A stretch of DNA of 64,000 bases, taken from NCBI RefSeq assembly GCF_014203235.1, contig NZ_JACHIN010000007.1, positions 346,560-410,559 of the forward strand. The letters run 5' to 3'. Positions within the stretch are counted from its first letter, which is position 1. Every line of letters starts with the position of its first letter. Positions 43,022-50,091 of the stretch are shown piece after piece. Under the pieces are notes generated by a model that was not told the DNA's origin, did no database searches, and worked only from the letters and a program-made list of their open reading frames with translations. This DNA comes from Nonomuraea endophytica (lineage in GTDB: Bacteria > Actinomycetota > Actinomycetes > Streptosporangiales > Streptosporangiaceae). The translations under genes and the position numbers were made by a program.

Positions 43022-43504
43022 ATGGACGTCGAGCAGACGGCCCTGCCGGGGATCGGACTGCGGCACGAGTTCACCACCCAGTCCGGAAGGCGGATCGGCA
43101 TCGTCTCGCACCGCAGCGGCCGCCGGGACCTGGTGATCTACGACAAGAGCGACCCGGACCAGGCGTGCGAGGCGGTCAAGCTCAACGACGAAGAGGCCGA
43201 CGCCCTGTGCGAGCTGCTCGGCGCGCCGCGCATCGTGCAGCGGCTCAACGAGCTGCACCGGCAGGTCGAGGGCCTGGTCAGCGTGCAGTTGCCGATCAGC
43301 GAAGGCGGGCCGTACGCGGGCCGTCCCATGGGCGACACCCAGATGCGGAGCCGTACCGGATCGTCCATCGTGGCCGTCGCGCGCGACGGCGGGGTGGTGG
43401 CGAGTCCCGGTCCGGACTTCGTGTTCGCCGCCGGTGACGTGGTCGTGGTGGTGGGCACGCCCGAGGGCACCTCGGCCGCCGCCGACATCCTGGCCGCGGG
43501 GTAG
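43022..43504 (+). CDS. K+/H+ antiporter regulatory subunit, KhtT-like, RCK_C domain
   Basis: A 160-aa soluble protein. The N-terminal half (IGLRHEFTTQSGRRIGIVSH; VKLNDEEADALCELL) matches KhtT. The C-terminal half is an RCK_C (TrkA_C) fold with RTGSSIVAVARDGGVVASPGPDFVFAAGDVV. In B. subtilis this domain binds c-di-AMP and gates the antiporter. Start ATG 43022 has AAAGGG six bases upstream; 43007 is an in-frame alternative. The antiporter gene starts eight bases after its stop. Confidence 0.88.
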   Translation: MDVEQTALPGIGLRHEFTTQSGRRIGIVSHRSGRRDLVIYDKSDPDQACEAVKLNDEEADALCELLGAPRIVQRLNELHRQVEGLVSVQLPISEGGPYAGRPMGDTQMRSRTGSSIVAVARDGGVVASPGPDFVFAAGDVVVVVGTPEGTSAAADILAAG

Positions 43505-43512
43505 GCCCGCGG

Positions 43513-44670
43513 GTGCACGCAGGGATCCTTCTTCTCGAACTCGGTGCTGTCATCCTCGGTCTCGGCGTGCTCGGCGCGCTGGCCCTGCGCGGCGGCATCT
43601 CCCCCATCCCCCTCTACCTGATCGCGGGCCTGGCCTTCGGCACCGGCGGCATCCTGCCGCTGGCCACCAGCGAGGAGTTCATCCAGGTCGGCGCCGAGCT
43701 CGGCGTCATCATGCTGCTGCTCACGCTGGGCCTGGAGTACAACGCCGACGAACTGGTCACCAGCCTGCGCGGCAACCTGCGCGGCGGCCTCGTGGACCTG
43801 GTGCTCAACGCCGCGCCCGGCGCGATCGCCGCTCTGCTGCTCGGCTGGGGCCCGGTCGCCGCCGTCGCGATGGCCGGCGTCACCTATGCCACCTCCTCCG
43901 GCATCACCGCGAAGGTCCTGTCCGACCTGGGCTGGATCGGCAACCGGGAGACACCCGTCGTCCTGTCGCTCCTGGTCTTCGAGGACCTCACGATGGCCCT
44001 CTACCTGCCCATCCTCACCGCGCTGCTGGCCGGCGCGAGCCTGCTGAGCGGGGCGGTGACGGTCGCGATCGCGCTGGCGACCGTGAGCGTCGTGCTCGTC
44101 TTCGCCCTCCGGTACGGCAAGCTCATCGAACGCTTCGTGGCCAGCCCCAACTCCGAGGTCCTTCTCCTGAAGGTCGTCGGCCTGGCCCTCCTGGTCGCCG
44201 GGATCGCCCAGCAGCTCCAGGTGTCGGCGGCGGTCGGCGCGTTCCTGGTGGGCATCGCGCTGTCGGGAGAGCTGGCCGAGGGCGCGCGGGCGCTGCTGGA
44301 GCCGCTGCGCGACCTGTTCGCCGCGGTGTTCTTCGTCTTCTTCGGCCTGCAGACCGACCCGGCGGCGATCCTCCCGGTGGCCGGGCTGGCCGCGGTGCTC
44401 GCCCTGGTCAGCATGGTCACCAAGCTCATGACGGGCGCCTACGCCGCCCGCCGCGCGGGCATCGCCAAGGCCGGTCAGGCGCGGGCGGGCATCGCGCTGA
44501 TCCCGAGGGGCGAGTTCAACATCGTCATCGCCGGGCTCGCGGTGGCCGCCGGGGTCCATCCGGACCTCGGGCCGCTGGCCGCCGCGTACGTGCTCATCCT
44601 GGCGGCCTTCGGCCCGCTGGCGGCCAAGGCGGTGCAGCCGCTGATCACCGCGATCGCCCGGCGCACCTGA
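43513..44670 (+). CDS. Cation:proton antiporter, KhtU-like, CPA2 family
   Basis: A 385-aa protein with about twelve membrane helices. The CPA2 core is visible as GGISPIPLYLIAGLAFGTGG, GVIMLLLTLGLEYNADEL and the discontinuous-helix region SAAVGAFLVGIALSGELAEGA. No cytosolic TrkA domain is fused; the preceding KhtT-like subunit supplies it. GTG start at 43513. Role: K+ efflux and pH homeostasis. The end is 16 bp from the convergent hom gene. Confidence 0.88.
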   Translation: MHAGILLLELGAVILGLGVLGALALRGGISPIPLYLIAGLAFGTGGILPLATSEEFIQVGAELGVIMLLLTLGLEYNADELVTSLRGNLRGGLVDLVLNAAPGAIAALLLGWGPVAAVAMAGVTYATSSGITAKVLSDLGWIGNRETPVVLSLLVFEDLTMALYLPILTALLAGASLLSGAVTVAIALATVSVVLVFALRYGKLIERFVASPNSEVLLLKVVGLALLVAGIAQQLQVSAAVGAFLVGIALSGELAEGARALLEPLRDLFAAVFFVFFGLQTDPAAILPVAGLAAVLALVSMVTKLMTGAYAARRAGIAKAGQARAGIALIPRGEFNIVIAGLAVAAGVHPDLGPLAAAYVLILAAFGPLAAKAVQPLITAIARRT

Positions 44671-44686
44671 TCATGTGGGGAGGGGG

Positions 44687-45967
44687 CTACTCGTCGCCCT
44701 CCACGCGCATCACGCTGGCCACCGCGCGGACGATGTCGAGCTTGCGCAGCCCCTCCATCGTGGCGGTGAGCGCGGCGTCGGTGGCGCGGTGGCTGACGAT
44801 CACCAGCTGGGCGTCGTCGCCGTGCCCCTCCTGCCGGACCGTCTGGATGGAGACGTCGTGGCGGGCGAACTCCTCCGCCACCCTGGCCAGCACGCCCGGC
44901 TTGTCCGCGACGTCCAGCGCCACGTGGCAGCGGGTCACGGTCTCGCCCATCGGGTGCACGCTCAGCGAGGCGTACGTGGACTCCTCCGGCCCGCGCGCCC
45001 CGGCCAGCCGGTTTCTGGCCACGGCCACCAGGTCGCCCAGGACCGCGGACGCGGTGGGCGCGCCACCGGCGCCGGCGCCGTAGAACATGAGCTGCCCGGC
45101 CGACTCCGCCTCCACGAACACCGCGTTGTACGCCTCGCGCACGCCGGCCAGCGGGTGGGTGCGGGGGATCATCGCCGGGTGGACGCGTACGCCGACGCTC
45201 TGGCCGTCGTCGGAACGGGCGCAGATGGCCAGGAGCTTGATGACGTACCCCATGGCCTTGGCCGAGGCGACGTCGGTCGCGGTGATCTCGGTGATGCCCT
45301 CGCGGTGCACCTGCTCGGCGGTCACCCGGCTGTGGAAGGCCAGCCCGGCGAGGATCGCGGCCTTGGCCGCGGCGTCGAAGCCCTCGACGTCGGCGGTGGG
45401 GTCGGCCTCCGCGTAGCCGAGCGCCTGCGCCTCCTCCAGCGCGTCGTTGAACGAGGCGCCCGAGGAGTCCATCTTGTCGAGGATGTAGTTGGTGGTGCCG
45501 TTGACGATGCCGAGCACCCGGTTGACGTGGTCGCCGGCCAGCGACTCGCGCAGCGGCCGCAGCAGCGGGATGGCCCCGGCCACGCTCGCCTCGAAGTAGA
45601 GGTCCCCGCCGCCGGCGCGGGCCGCCTCGTGGAGGGTCGAACCGTCCTCGGCCAGCAGCGCCTTGTTCGCCGTCACGACCGACTTGCCCTTGGACAGGGC
45701 CGCGACGATCAGCGAGCGCGCGGGCTCGATGCCGCCGATGACCTCGACCACGATGTCGACGTCTTCGCGGGTGACGAGGGCCTCGGCGTCGGTGGTGAGC
45801 AGCGCGGGGTCGACGTCCACCTCGCGTTTACGCCCCAGCCTGCGTACGGCGACGCCCGCCAGCTCCAGCGGCGCCCCGATCCTGGCCGCCAGGTCGTCGG
45901 CCTGCTCGGCCATGAGCCTGATGACCTGCGAGCCGACGACGCCGCATCCCAGCAGCGCGACCTTCAC
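44687..45967 (-). CDS. hom: Homoserine dehydrogenase
   Basis: A 426-aa NAD(P)-dependent enzyme reducing aspartate semialdehyde to homoserine. Rossmann motif ALLGCGVVGSQVIRLM; NGTTNYILDKM and the AEADPTADVEGFDAAAKAAILA substrate region; a C-terminal ACT domain (KPGVLARVAEEFARHDVSI) for feedback control by threonine. The GTG start overlaps the lysA stop by four bases (GTGA). Its expected downstream partner thrC lies 17.6 kb away on the same strand. Confidence 0.96.
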   Translation of the reverse strand: MKVALLGCGVVGSQVIRLMAEQADDLAARIGAPLELAGVAVRRLGRKREVDVDPALLTTDAEALVTREDVDIVVEVIGGIEPARSLIVAALSKGKSVVTANKALLAEDGSTLHEAARAGGGDLYFEASVAGAIPLLRPLRESLAGDHVNRVLGIVNGTTNYILDKMDSSGASFNDALEEAQALGYAEADPTADVEGFDAAAKAAILAGLAFHSRVTAEQVHREGITEITATDVASAKAMGYVIKLLAICARSDDGQSVGVRVHPAMIPRTHPLAGVREAYNAVFVEAESAGQLMFYGAGAGGAPTASAVLGDLVAVARNRLAGARGPEESTYASLSVHPMGETVTRCHVALDVADKPGVLARVAEEFARHDVSIQTVRQEGHGDDAQLVIVSHRATDAALTATMEGLRKLDIVRAVASVMRVEGDE

Positions 45968-47346
45968 AGTTGCCCCCTCAGCAGATCGTCCTCGGTCTCG
46001 CCCCGCACGATCACCCGGGAGGCGCCGTCGGCGACGGCGACCACGGCGGGTCTGGGCAGATAGTTGTAGTTGCTGGCCAGCGACCGGCAGTAGGCGCCGG
46101 TGGCGGCCACCGCGATGAGGTCGCCCGGCGCGAGGTCGGCCGGGAGGTAGAAGTCCCTGATGACGATGTCGCCGCTCTCGCAGTGCTTGCCGACCAGGCG
46201 GCTGAGCATGGGCGCCGCGGTGCTCTCGCGGTTGGCCAGCACCGCGGTGTACTCGGCGCCGTAGAGCGCGGTGCGCACGTTGTCGCTCATGCCGCCGTCG
46301 ATGCTGACGTAGGTGCGGATGCCCTCGACGTCCTTGACGGTGCCGACCTCGTAGAGGGTGATGCCGCCGGGGCCGACGACGGTGCGTCCCGGCTCGACGG
46401 TGAGCTTGGGCACGGGCAGCCCGGCGCCGGCGCAGACCTTGGCGACGATCTCACGCAGGCCGTCGGCCAGCTCCTTGATGTCGGGGGCCTCGTCGCCTTC
46501 GACGTAGGCGATGCCGTAGCCGCCGCCGAGGTCGAGCTCGGGCAGCACGACGTCGTGCTCGTCCTTGATCCGCACGAGCAGGTCGGCCAGGCGGCGGGCG
46601 GCCACCTCGAAGCCGGCGGTGTCGACGATCTGCGAGCCGATGTGGGAGTGCAGGCCCACGAGTTCGAGCTGGGGCAGCGCGAGGATGCGGCGGACCGCCT
46701 CGGCGGCGGCGCCGGTATTGAGCGACAGGCCGAACTTCTGGTCGTCGTGGGCGGTCGCGATGAACTCGTGCGTGTGCGCCTCGACGCCGGTCGTCACCCG
46801 GATCATGACCTTGGGCCGCTTGCCGAGCTCGTCGGCGAGGTAGCCGACCCTGGCGATCTCCTCGTAGGAGTCGACGACGATGTGCCCGACGCCGACCTCC
46901 AGGGCCCTGGTCAGCTCGGCGACCGACTTGTTGTTGCCGTGGAGCGTGATGCGCTCGGGCGGGAAGCCGACGCTGAGCGCGACGGCCAGCTCACCGCCGC
47001 TGGCCACGTCGAGGCCGAGCCCCTCGTCCTGCAGCCACCGGACGATCTCCCTGCACAGGAACGCCTTCCCGGCGTAGTGCACGTCGGAGCCGGCGAAGGC
47101 GGTGGCGTAGTCGCGCATGCGCGAGCGCACGTCGGCCTCGTCGAAGACGTAGAGCGGAGTGCCGTGCTCGGCGGCGAGGTCCCGCACGTCCATGCCGCCG
47201 ACCGTGAGGGCGCCCTCGGTCCTGCTCGACGTTCGCGGCCAGATCGCGGGATTGATCCGGTTGAGGTCGGCGGGCGCCAGCGGCGGGCGCTCGTGGGGCA
47301 GCATCTCGGCGTGCCGGTCCCCTGCGGGATGGGCGAATCGACTCAC
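45964..47346 (-). CDS. lysA: Diaminopimelate decarboxylase
   Basis: A 460-aa PLP enzyme of fold III that converts meso-DAP to lysine. The PLP lysine is in DVHYAGKAFLCREIV; also SGGELAVAL, GLHSHIGSQIVD and VEPGRTVVGPGGITLY. I chose GTG 47346 because actinobacterial LysA begins SRFAHPAG as here; the frame continues to an ATG at 47394 without conserved sequence. Coupled to hom. The 117 bp upstream contain a hairpin and AT-rich promoter-like sequence. Confidence 0.93.
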   Translation of the reverse strand: MSRFAHPAGDRHAEMLPHERPPLAPADLNRINPAIWPRTSSRTEGALTVGGMDVRDLAAEHGTPLYVFDEADVRSRMRDYATAFAGSDVHYAGKAFLCREIVRWLQDEGLGLDVASGGELAVALSVGFPPERITLHGNNKSVAELTRALEVGVGHIVVDSYEEIARVGYLADELGKRPKVMIRVTTGVEAHTHEFIATAHDDQKFGLSLNTGAAAEAVRRILALPQLELVGLHSHIGSQIVDTAGFEVAARRLADLLVRIKDEHDVVLPELDLGGGYGIAYVEGDEAPDIKELADGLREIVAKVCAGAGLPVPKLTVEPGRTVVGPGGITLYEVGTVKDVEGIRTYVSIDGGMSDNVRTALYGAEYTAVLANRESTAAPMLSRLVGKHCESGDIVIRDFYLPADLAPGDLIAVAATGAYCRSLASNYNYLPRPAVVAVADGASRVIVRGETEDDLLRGQL

Positions 47347-47438
47347 CCAAAAGAGGCTATCGGAATGCGGGATCGCGCCGGACACCGTGCCCACCTATCG
47401 AGACACGATGTGCAGGAAATTGTAGAGTTTTTACACGT

Positions 47439-47460
47439 TTTCACGCCTTATGGCGTGAAA
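47439..47460 (-). terminator. Hairpin between the DALR gene and lysA
   Basis: TTTCACGCC (47439-47447) pairs with GGCGTGAAA (47452-47460) with a TTAT loop. It begins two bases beyond the DALR gene stop and is followed on the minus strand by AACGTGTAAAAA. It may end the upstream transcript, or serve as an operator for lysA. Confidence 0.5.
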
Positions 47461-47462
47461 TT

Positions 47463-48140
47463 TCAGATTCTGTCAGGTCCGGGAAGGACTTCCTGTACGG
47501 CCAGCGCCAGCCGCACCCGAGCGGTGTGCACCTCGGAGGCCGGTTCGTCCCCGACGGGCAGCGGCGCCGCCTGCTCGTAGGCGTCGTGGTAGGCCAGCGC
47601 CAGCCGTACCAGAAAGGCCGCCCACCCCGGCTCCGCACTGACCTGGCGGCCGGGCAACTCGGCCAGCACCCGCAACACCGCACGATCCCGCACCCCCGAC
47701 AACCCCGACAACCCCGCAGCCTCGAACCCACCGGCCACCCTGAGACCGCCGGGCACCCCGAGCGCGCCGGACACCCCCAAACCGCCGGTCCCCTCACCAG
47801 CGCCGGGCACCCCGAGGGCGGGGGCCTCTCGCGTCACGGACACCGCCCTTGCCCGCGCATATCTCACCACAAATCCGGGGTTGTCCCAGGTCAGCGGCGC
47901 CTCCGGCCAGCCCTGGTCCGGCACGGCGAACACGTCGGCCAGCACGTCGGCGGGCTCGGGCAGGACGATCCGCAGCAGCCCGTTCGGCAAAGCAACCGCC
48001 CCGGGCACGGACGCGGCCAGCTCGCCCGGATCCACCCGGCGGCGCAGCGCGGCGGCCGACAGGTAGACCGCCTCCCGCGTCCAGTCGCCCTCGGGCGTGG
48101 GCGGCTCGCCGAGAAGCTCCGCGAGCTGCCCCGGTGTCAT
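47463..48140 (-). CDS. DALR anticodon-binding-domain protein, orphan
   Basis: A 225-aa protein from ATG 48140. The C-terminal half looks like the DALR domain of arginyl-tRNA synthetase (NPGFVVRYARARAVSV ... RVLAELPG ... PYLVRLALAYHDAYEQA-type pattern, ending HTARVRLALAVQEVL). The catalytic HIGH and KMSK parts are absent. In actinobacteria such orphan genes often accompany argS-lysA. A Gly/Val/Leu-rich low-complexity insert (about 115-155, units like GALGVPGGL) interrupts the domain. Its ATG overlaps the TGA of the upstream glycosyltransferase gene. Function unknown. Confidence 0.72.
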   Translation of the reverse strand: MTPGQLAELLGEPPTPEGDWTREAVYLSAAALRRRVDPGELAASVPGAVALPNGLLRIVLPEPADVLADVFAVPDQGWPEAPLTWDNPGFVVRYARARAVSVTREAPALGVPGAGEGTGGLGVSGALGVPGGLRVAGGFEAAGLSGLSGVRDRAVLRVLAELPGRQVSAEPGWAAFLVRLALAYHDAYEQAAPLPVGDEPASEVHTARVRLALAVQEVLPGPDRI

Positions 48141-49981
48141 CAGATGAGCGCGTGGGGCTCGGCGGAGCCGTACTCGATGAGCTGGGCGGCGCCCAGCAGC
48201 CAGCGGTCCTCGTCGCGCACGCGCACGTAGCCGAACCGGTCGGCGGAGAAGACCTTCACCCCGTCGGTACGGCACTGCCGCATGAGCACCTCGTCCCAGC
48301 CCTCGGTCAGGTCGGGGAAGCCCAGCTCGCGCAGCGCGTTGCGGCGGGCCAGCAGCGTCGCCCCGGCGATCTCCGGCGTGTAGGTGTATTCGGCGTCCGG
48401 CTGCTTCAGCAGCGTGGCCTGGGCGTTGCGCAGATGGGCGTAGAAGGCGGCCTTGCCCACGATGTCCGCGGTGCCGAACAGGAAGGCGCGGCTCAGGTCG
48501 GACAGATAGTGCATGCCGTAGACGTCGCGCGGGTCCATGACCGCGACCAGGTCGGCCTCGCACAGGTCGAGCCCGTGGTTGAGCATGCCGCCCGTGGACA
48601 GCGCCGGGTCGAGGTCGCGGAAGACGACCTCGGCGTCCTTGATCACGTCGCGGGCGCGCTCCCCCGCGCCGGGCGGGCCGAACAGGATGAGCTGCGTGAC
48701 CCCGCTCTGCCGGGCGACCTGGGCGAGCGCGTGCTCCAGCAGCGCCGCGTCGGGCACCGGCAGGATCACCGAGACGTTCAGCGTCGCGCGGGCGCTGGGG
48801 AGGCCGATGCGCTCCAGCAGTTCGTCGACCCGCTCGGTCATCGTGCCGCCCGAATAGGCGCGGCGCAGCGCGGCGTGCGCGCGGCGGGAATCGGGCTCCG
48901 GGCCGATCGAGGTGCCGCAGGCGGCGATCTCCGACAGCCGCCACGGCGGCGTTCCCGGCGGTACGTCCACCGCGGCCGGCCAGCGGTAGGACGTCAGCAC
49001 GTCCGGATACGACAGGTGCGGCGGCAGCAGCTGCTCCAGCGTGAGCACCCGGTCGACCCGACCGCCCGACAGCGGCAGCGGGTTGTGCACCCTCGGCTGC
49101 ACGCCGAACTGCAGCCTCGGCCAGCCGCCGGCCGCCTCGACGCTGAAGCGGTGCTCGAACAGGGCCGCGGCAGCGGCGTAGTCGGCGGGGTCGCCCTGGG
49201 TGTGCCAGAAGACCGTGCGGATGCCCCGCTCGGCACACCAGGCCAGCAGCGCGCGCAGGCCGTCGCCCGGCTCGCCGGTGATCTCCTCGGCCCAGGGGCC
49301 GCCGGTGACCGACTCGACCACGAGCAGGTGGGGCACCTCCAGCGGCAGCACCCGGGCGAAGTCGCGCGGGGTGAAGCCGGTCGTCTGCCGCCACTCGTAG
49401 CGCAGCAGCGCCTCGGCGTGCGGGTCGGCGATGACGGCGGCGGTCAGGTGGGGGCGTGTGTTGGGTCCGGTCGGGATCCTGAACGGCTTCAGCCGGAACG
49501 AGGCGCCCTCTATCGTCCTGGTCGCCGCGGTGGCCTGGAAGGCGGCGCCGGGCCGCTCGGCCTTCTGCTCGGCGGCGGCGACCGGCTTGCGCTTGGGCGC
49601 GACCGGGCGCGGGGCGGCCTTGGCGGCGCCCTTGATGCCCTTGGCCAGCCGCACCGGGTTGGACTTGCCGGACTTCAGCGCGTCACCGAGCCGGTTCCAG
49701 CGGGCGACCTTGATGGAGGACAACTTCCACTGCGCCACCTCGGCCTGATAGCGCTGCTCGGCCAGCTCCTTGCGCAGCCGTTCCGCGTCGGAGCGCTCGT
49801 CGTCGAGCCGGTCTTCCAGCTCCGACACCTGCGCGGCCAGCGCCTTGGCCTCCTGCGCGCTCTGCTCGGCGGCGGCGAGCTTCGCCTGGGCCGTGTCCAG
49901 CAGGCGCGCCAGCTCCGCCGCGTGCTCGGCCTGGGCGACCGCGTCCCTCAGCGCCTTGCGCGTGCTTTCCAGCTCCGTCAT
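48140..49981 (-). CDS. Divergent DDDDWYG-type glycosyltransferase G with N-terminal coiled coil
   Basis: A 613-aa protein from ATG 49981. Residues 1-105 are a long coiled coil (TELESTRKALRDAVAQAEHA; SELEDRLDDERSDAERLRKE), followed by a basic Lys/Ala/Pro linker. The middle 220 residues resemble a Rossmann-type GT domain (PHLTAAVIADPHAEALLRYE; VPHLLVVESVTGGPWAEEI). The C-terminal 200 residues follow the plan of proteins C and E: LNVSVILPVPDAALLEHAL, LSTGGMLNHGLDL, YLSDLSRAFLF, GATLLARRNALRELGF. The metal site is altered to DPRDVYG (residues 483-489) in place of DDDDWYG. Activity is therefore uncertain. No membrane segment. Confidence 0.72.
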   Translation of the reverse strand: MTELESTRKALRDAVAQAEHAAELARLLDTAQAKLAAAEQSAQEAKALAAQVSELEDRLDDERSDAERLRKELAEQRYQAEVAQWKLSSIKVARWNRLGDALKSGKSNPVRLAKGIKGAAKAAPRPVAPKRKPVAAAEQKAERPGAAFQATAATRTIEGASFRLKPFRIPTGPNTRPHLTAAVIADPHAEALLRYEWRQTTGFTPRDFARVLPLEVPHLLVVESVTGGPWAEEITGEPGDGLRALLAWCAERGIRTVFWHTQGDPADYAAAAALFEHRFSVEAAGGWPRLQFGVQPRVHNPLPLSGGRVDRVLTLEQLLPPHLSYPDVLTSYRWPAAVDVPPGTPPWRLSEIAACGTSIGPEPDSRRAHAALRRAYSGGTMTERVDELLERIGLPSARATLNVSVILPVPDAALLEHALAQVARQSGVTQLILFGPPGAGERARDVIKDAEVVFRDLDPALSTGGMLNHGLDLCEADLVAVMDPRDVYGMHYLSDLSRAFLFGTADIVGKAAFYAHLRNAQATLLKQPDAEYTYTPEIAGATLLARRNALRELGFPDLTEGWDEVLMRQCRTDGVKVFSADRFGYVRVRDEDRWLLGAAQLIEYGSAEPHALI

Positions 49982-50016
49982 CGGCCTTCCTCCAGCAGGC
50001 CAACGACAAAGTGGCC

Positions 50017-50064
50017 GTATCCATTGGCTCGCTCGCTGCGCTCGCTCACGAGGCCAAAGGATAC
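50017..50064. repeat. REP-like hairpin upstream of the asparagine-synthetase-like gene
   Basis: GTATCCATTGGC (50017-50028) pairs with GCCAAAGGATAC (50053-50064), one mismatch. The loop (complement contains GAGCGCAGCGAGCGA) resembles the loops of hairpins at 62.8 kb. It lies in the 110-bp divergent promoter gap. Confidence 0.65.
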
Positions 50065-50091
50065 CCTTCAACCGGTAAGCGGCAGGAAGGG

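Noticed and set aside
27053..44686. Mobile element or prophage as source of the accessory block
   Set aside because: No integrase, transposase, relaxase, phage gene, attachment-site repeat or tRNA was found at either end.
44675..46063. Plus-strand frame antisense to hom, 462 codons
   Set aside because: hom is intact on the minus strand with all motifs; the antisense frame is Gly/Arg/Val-rich and without domains.
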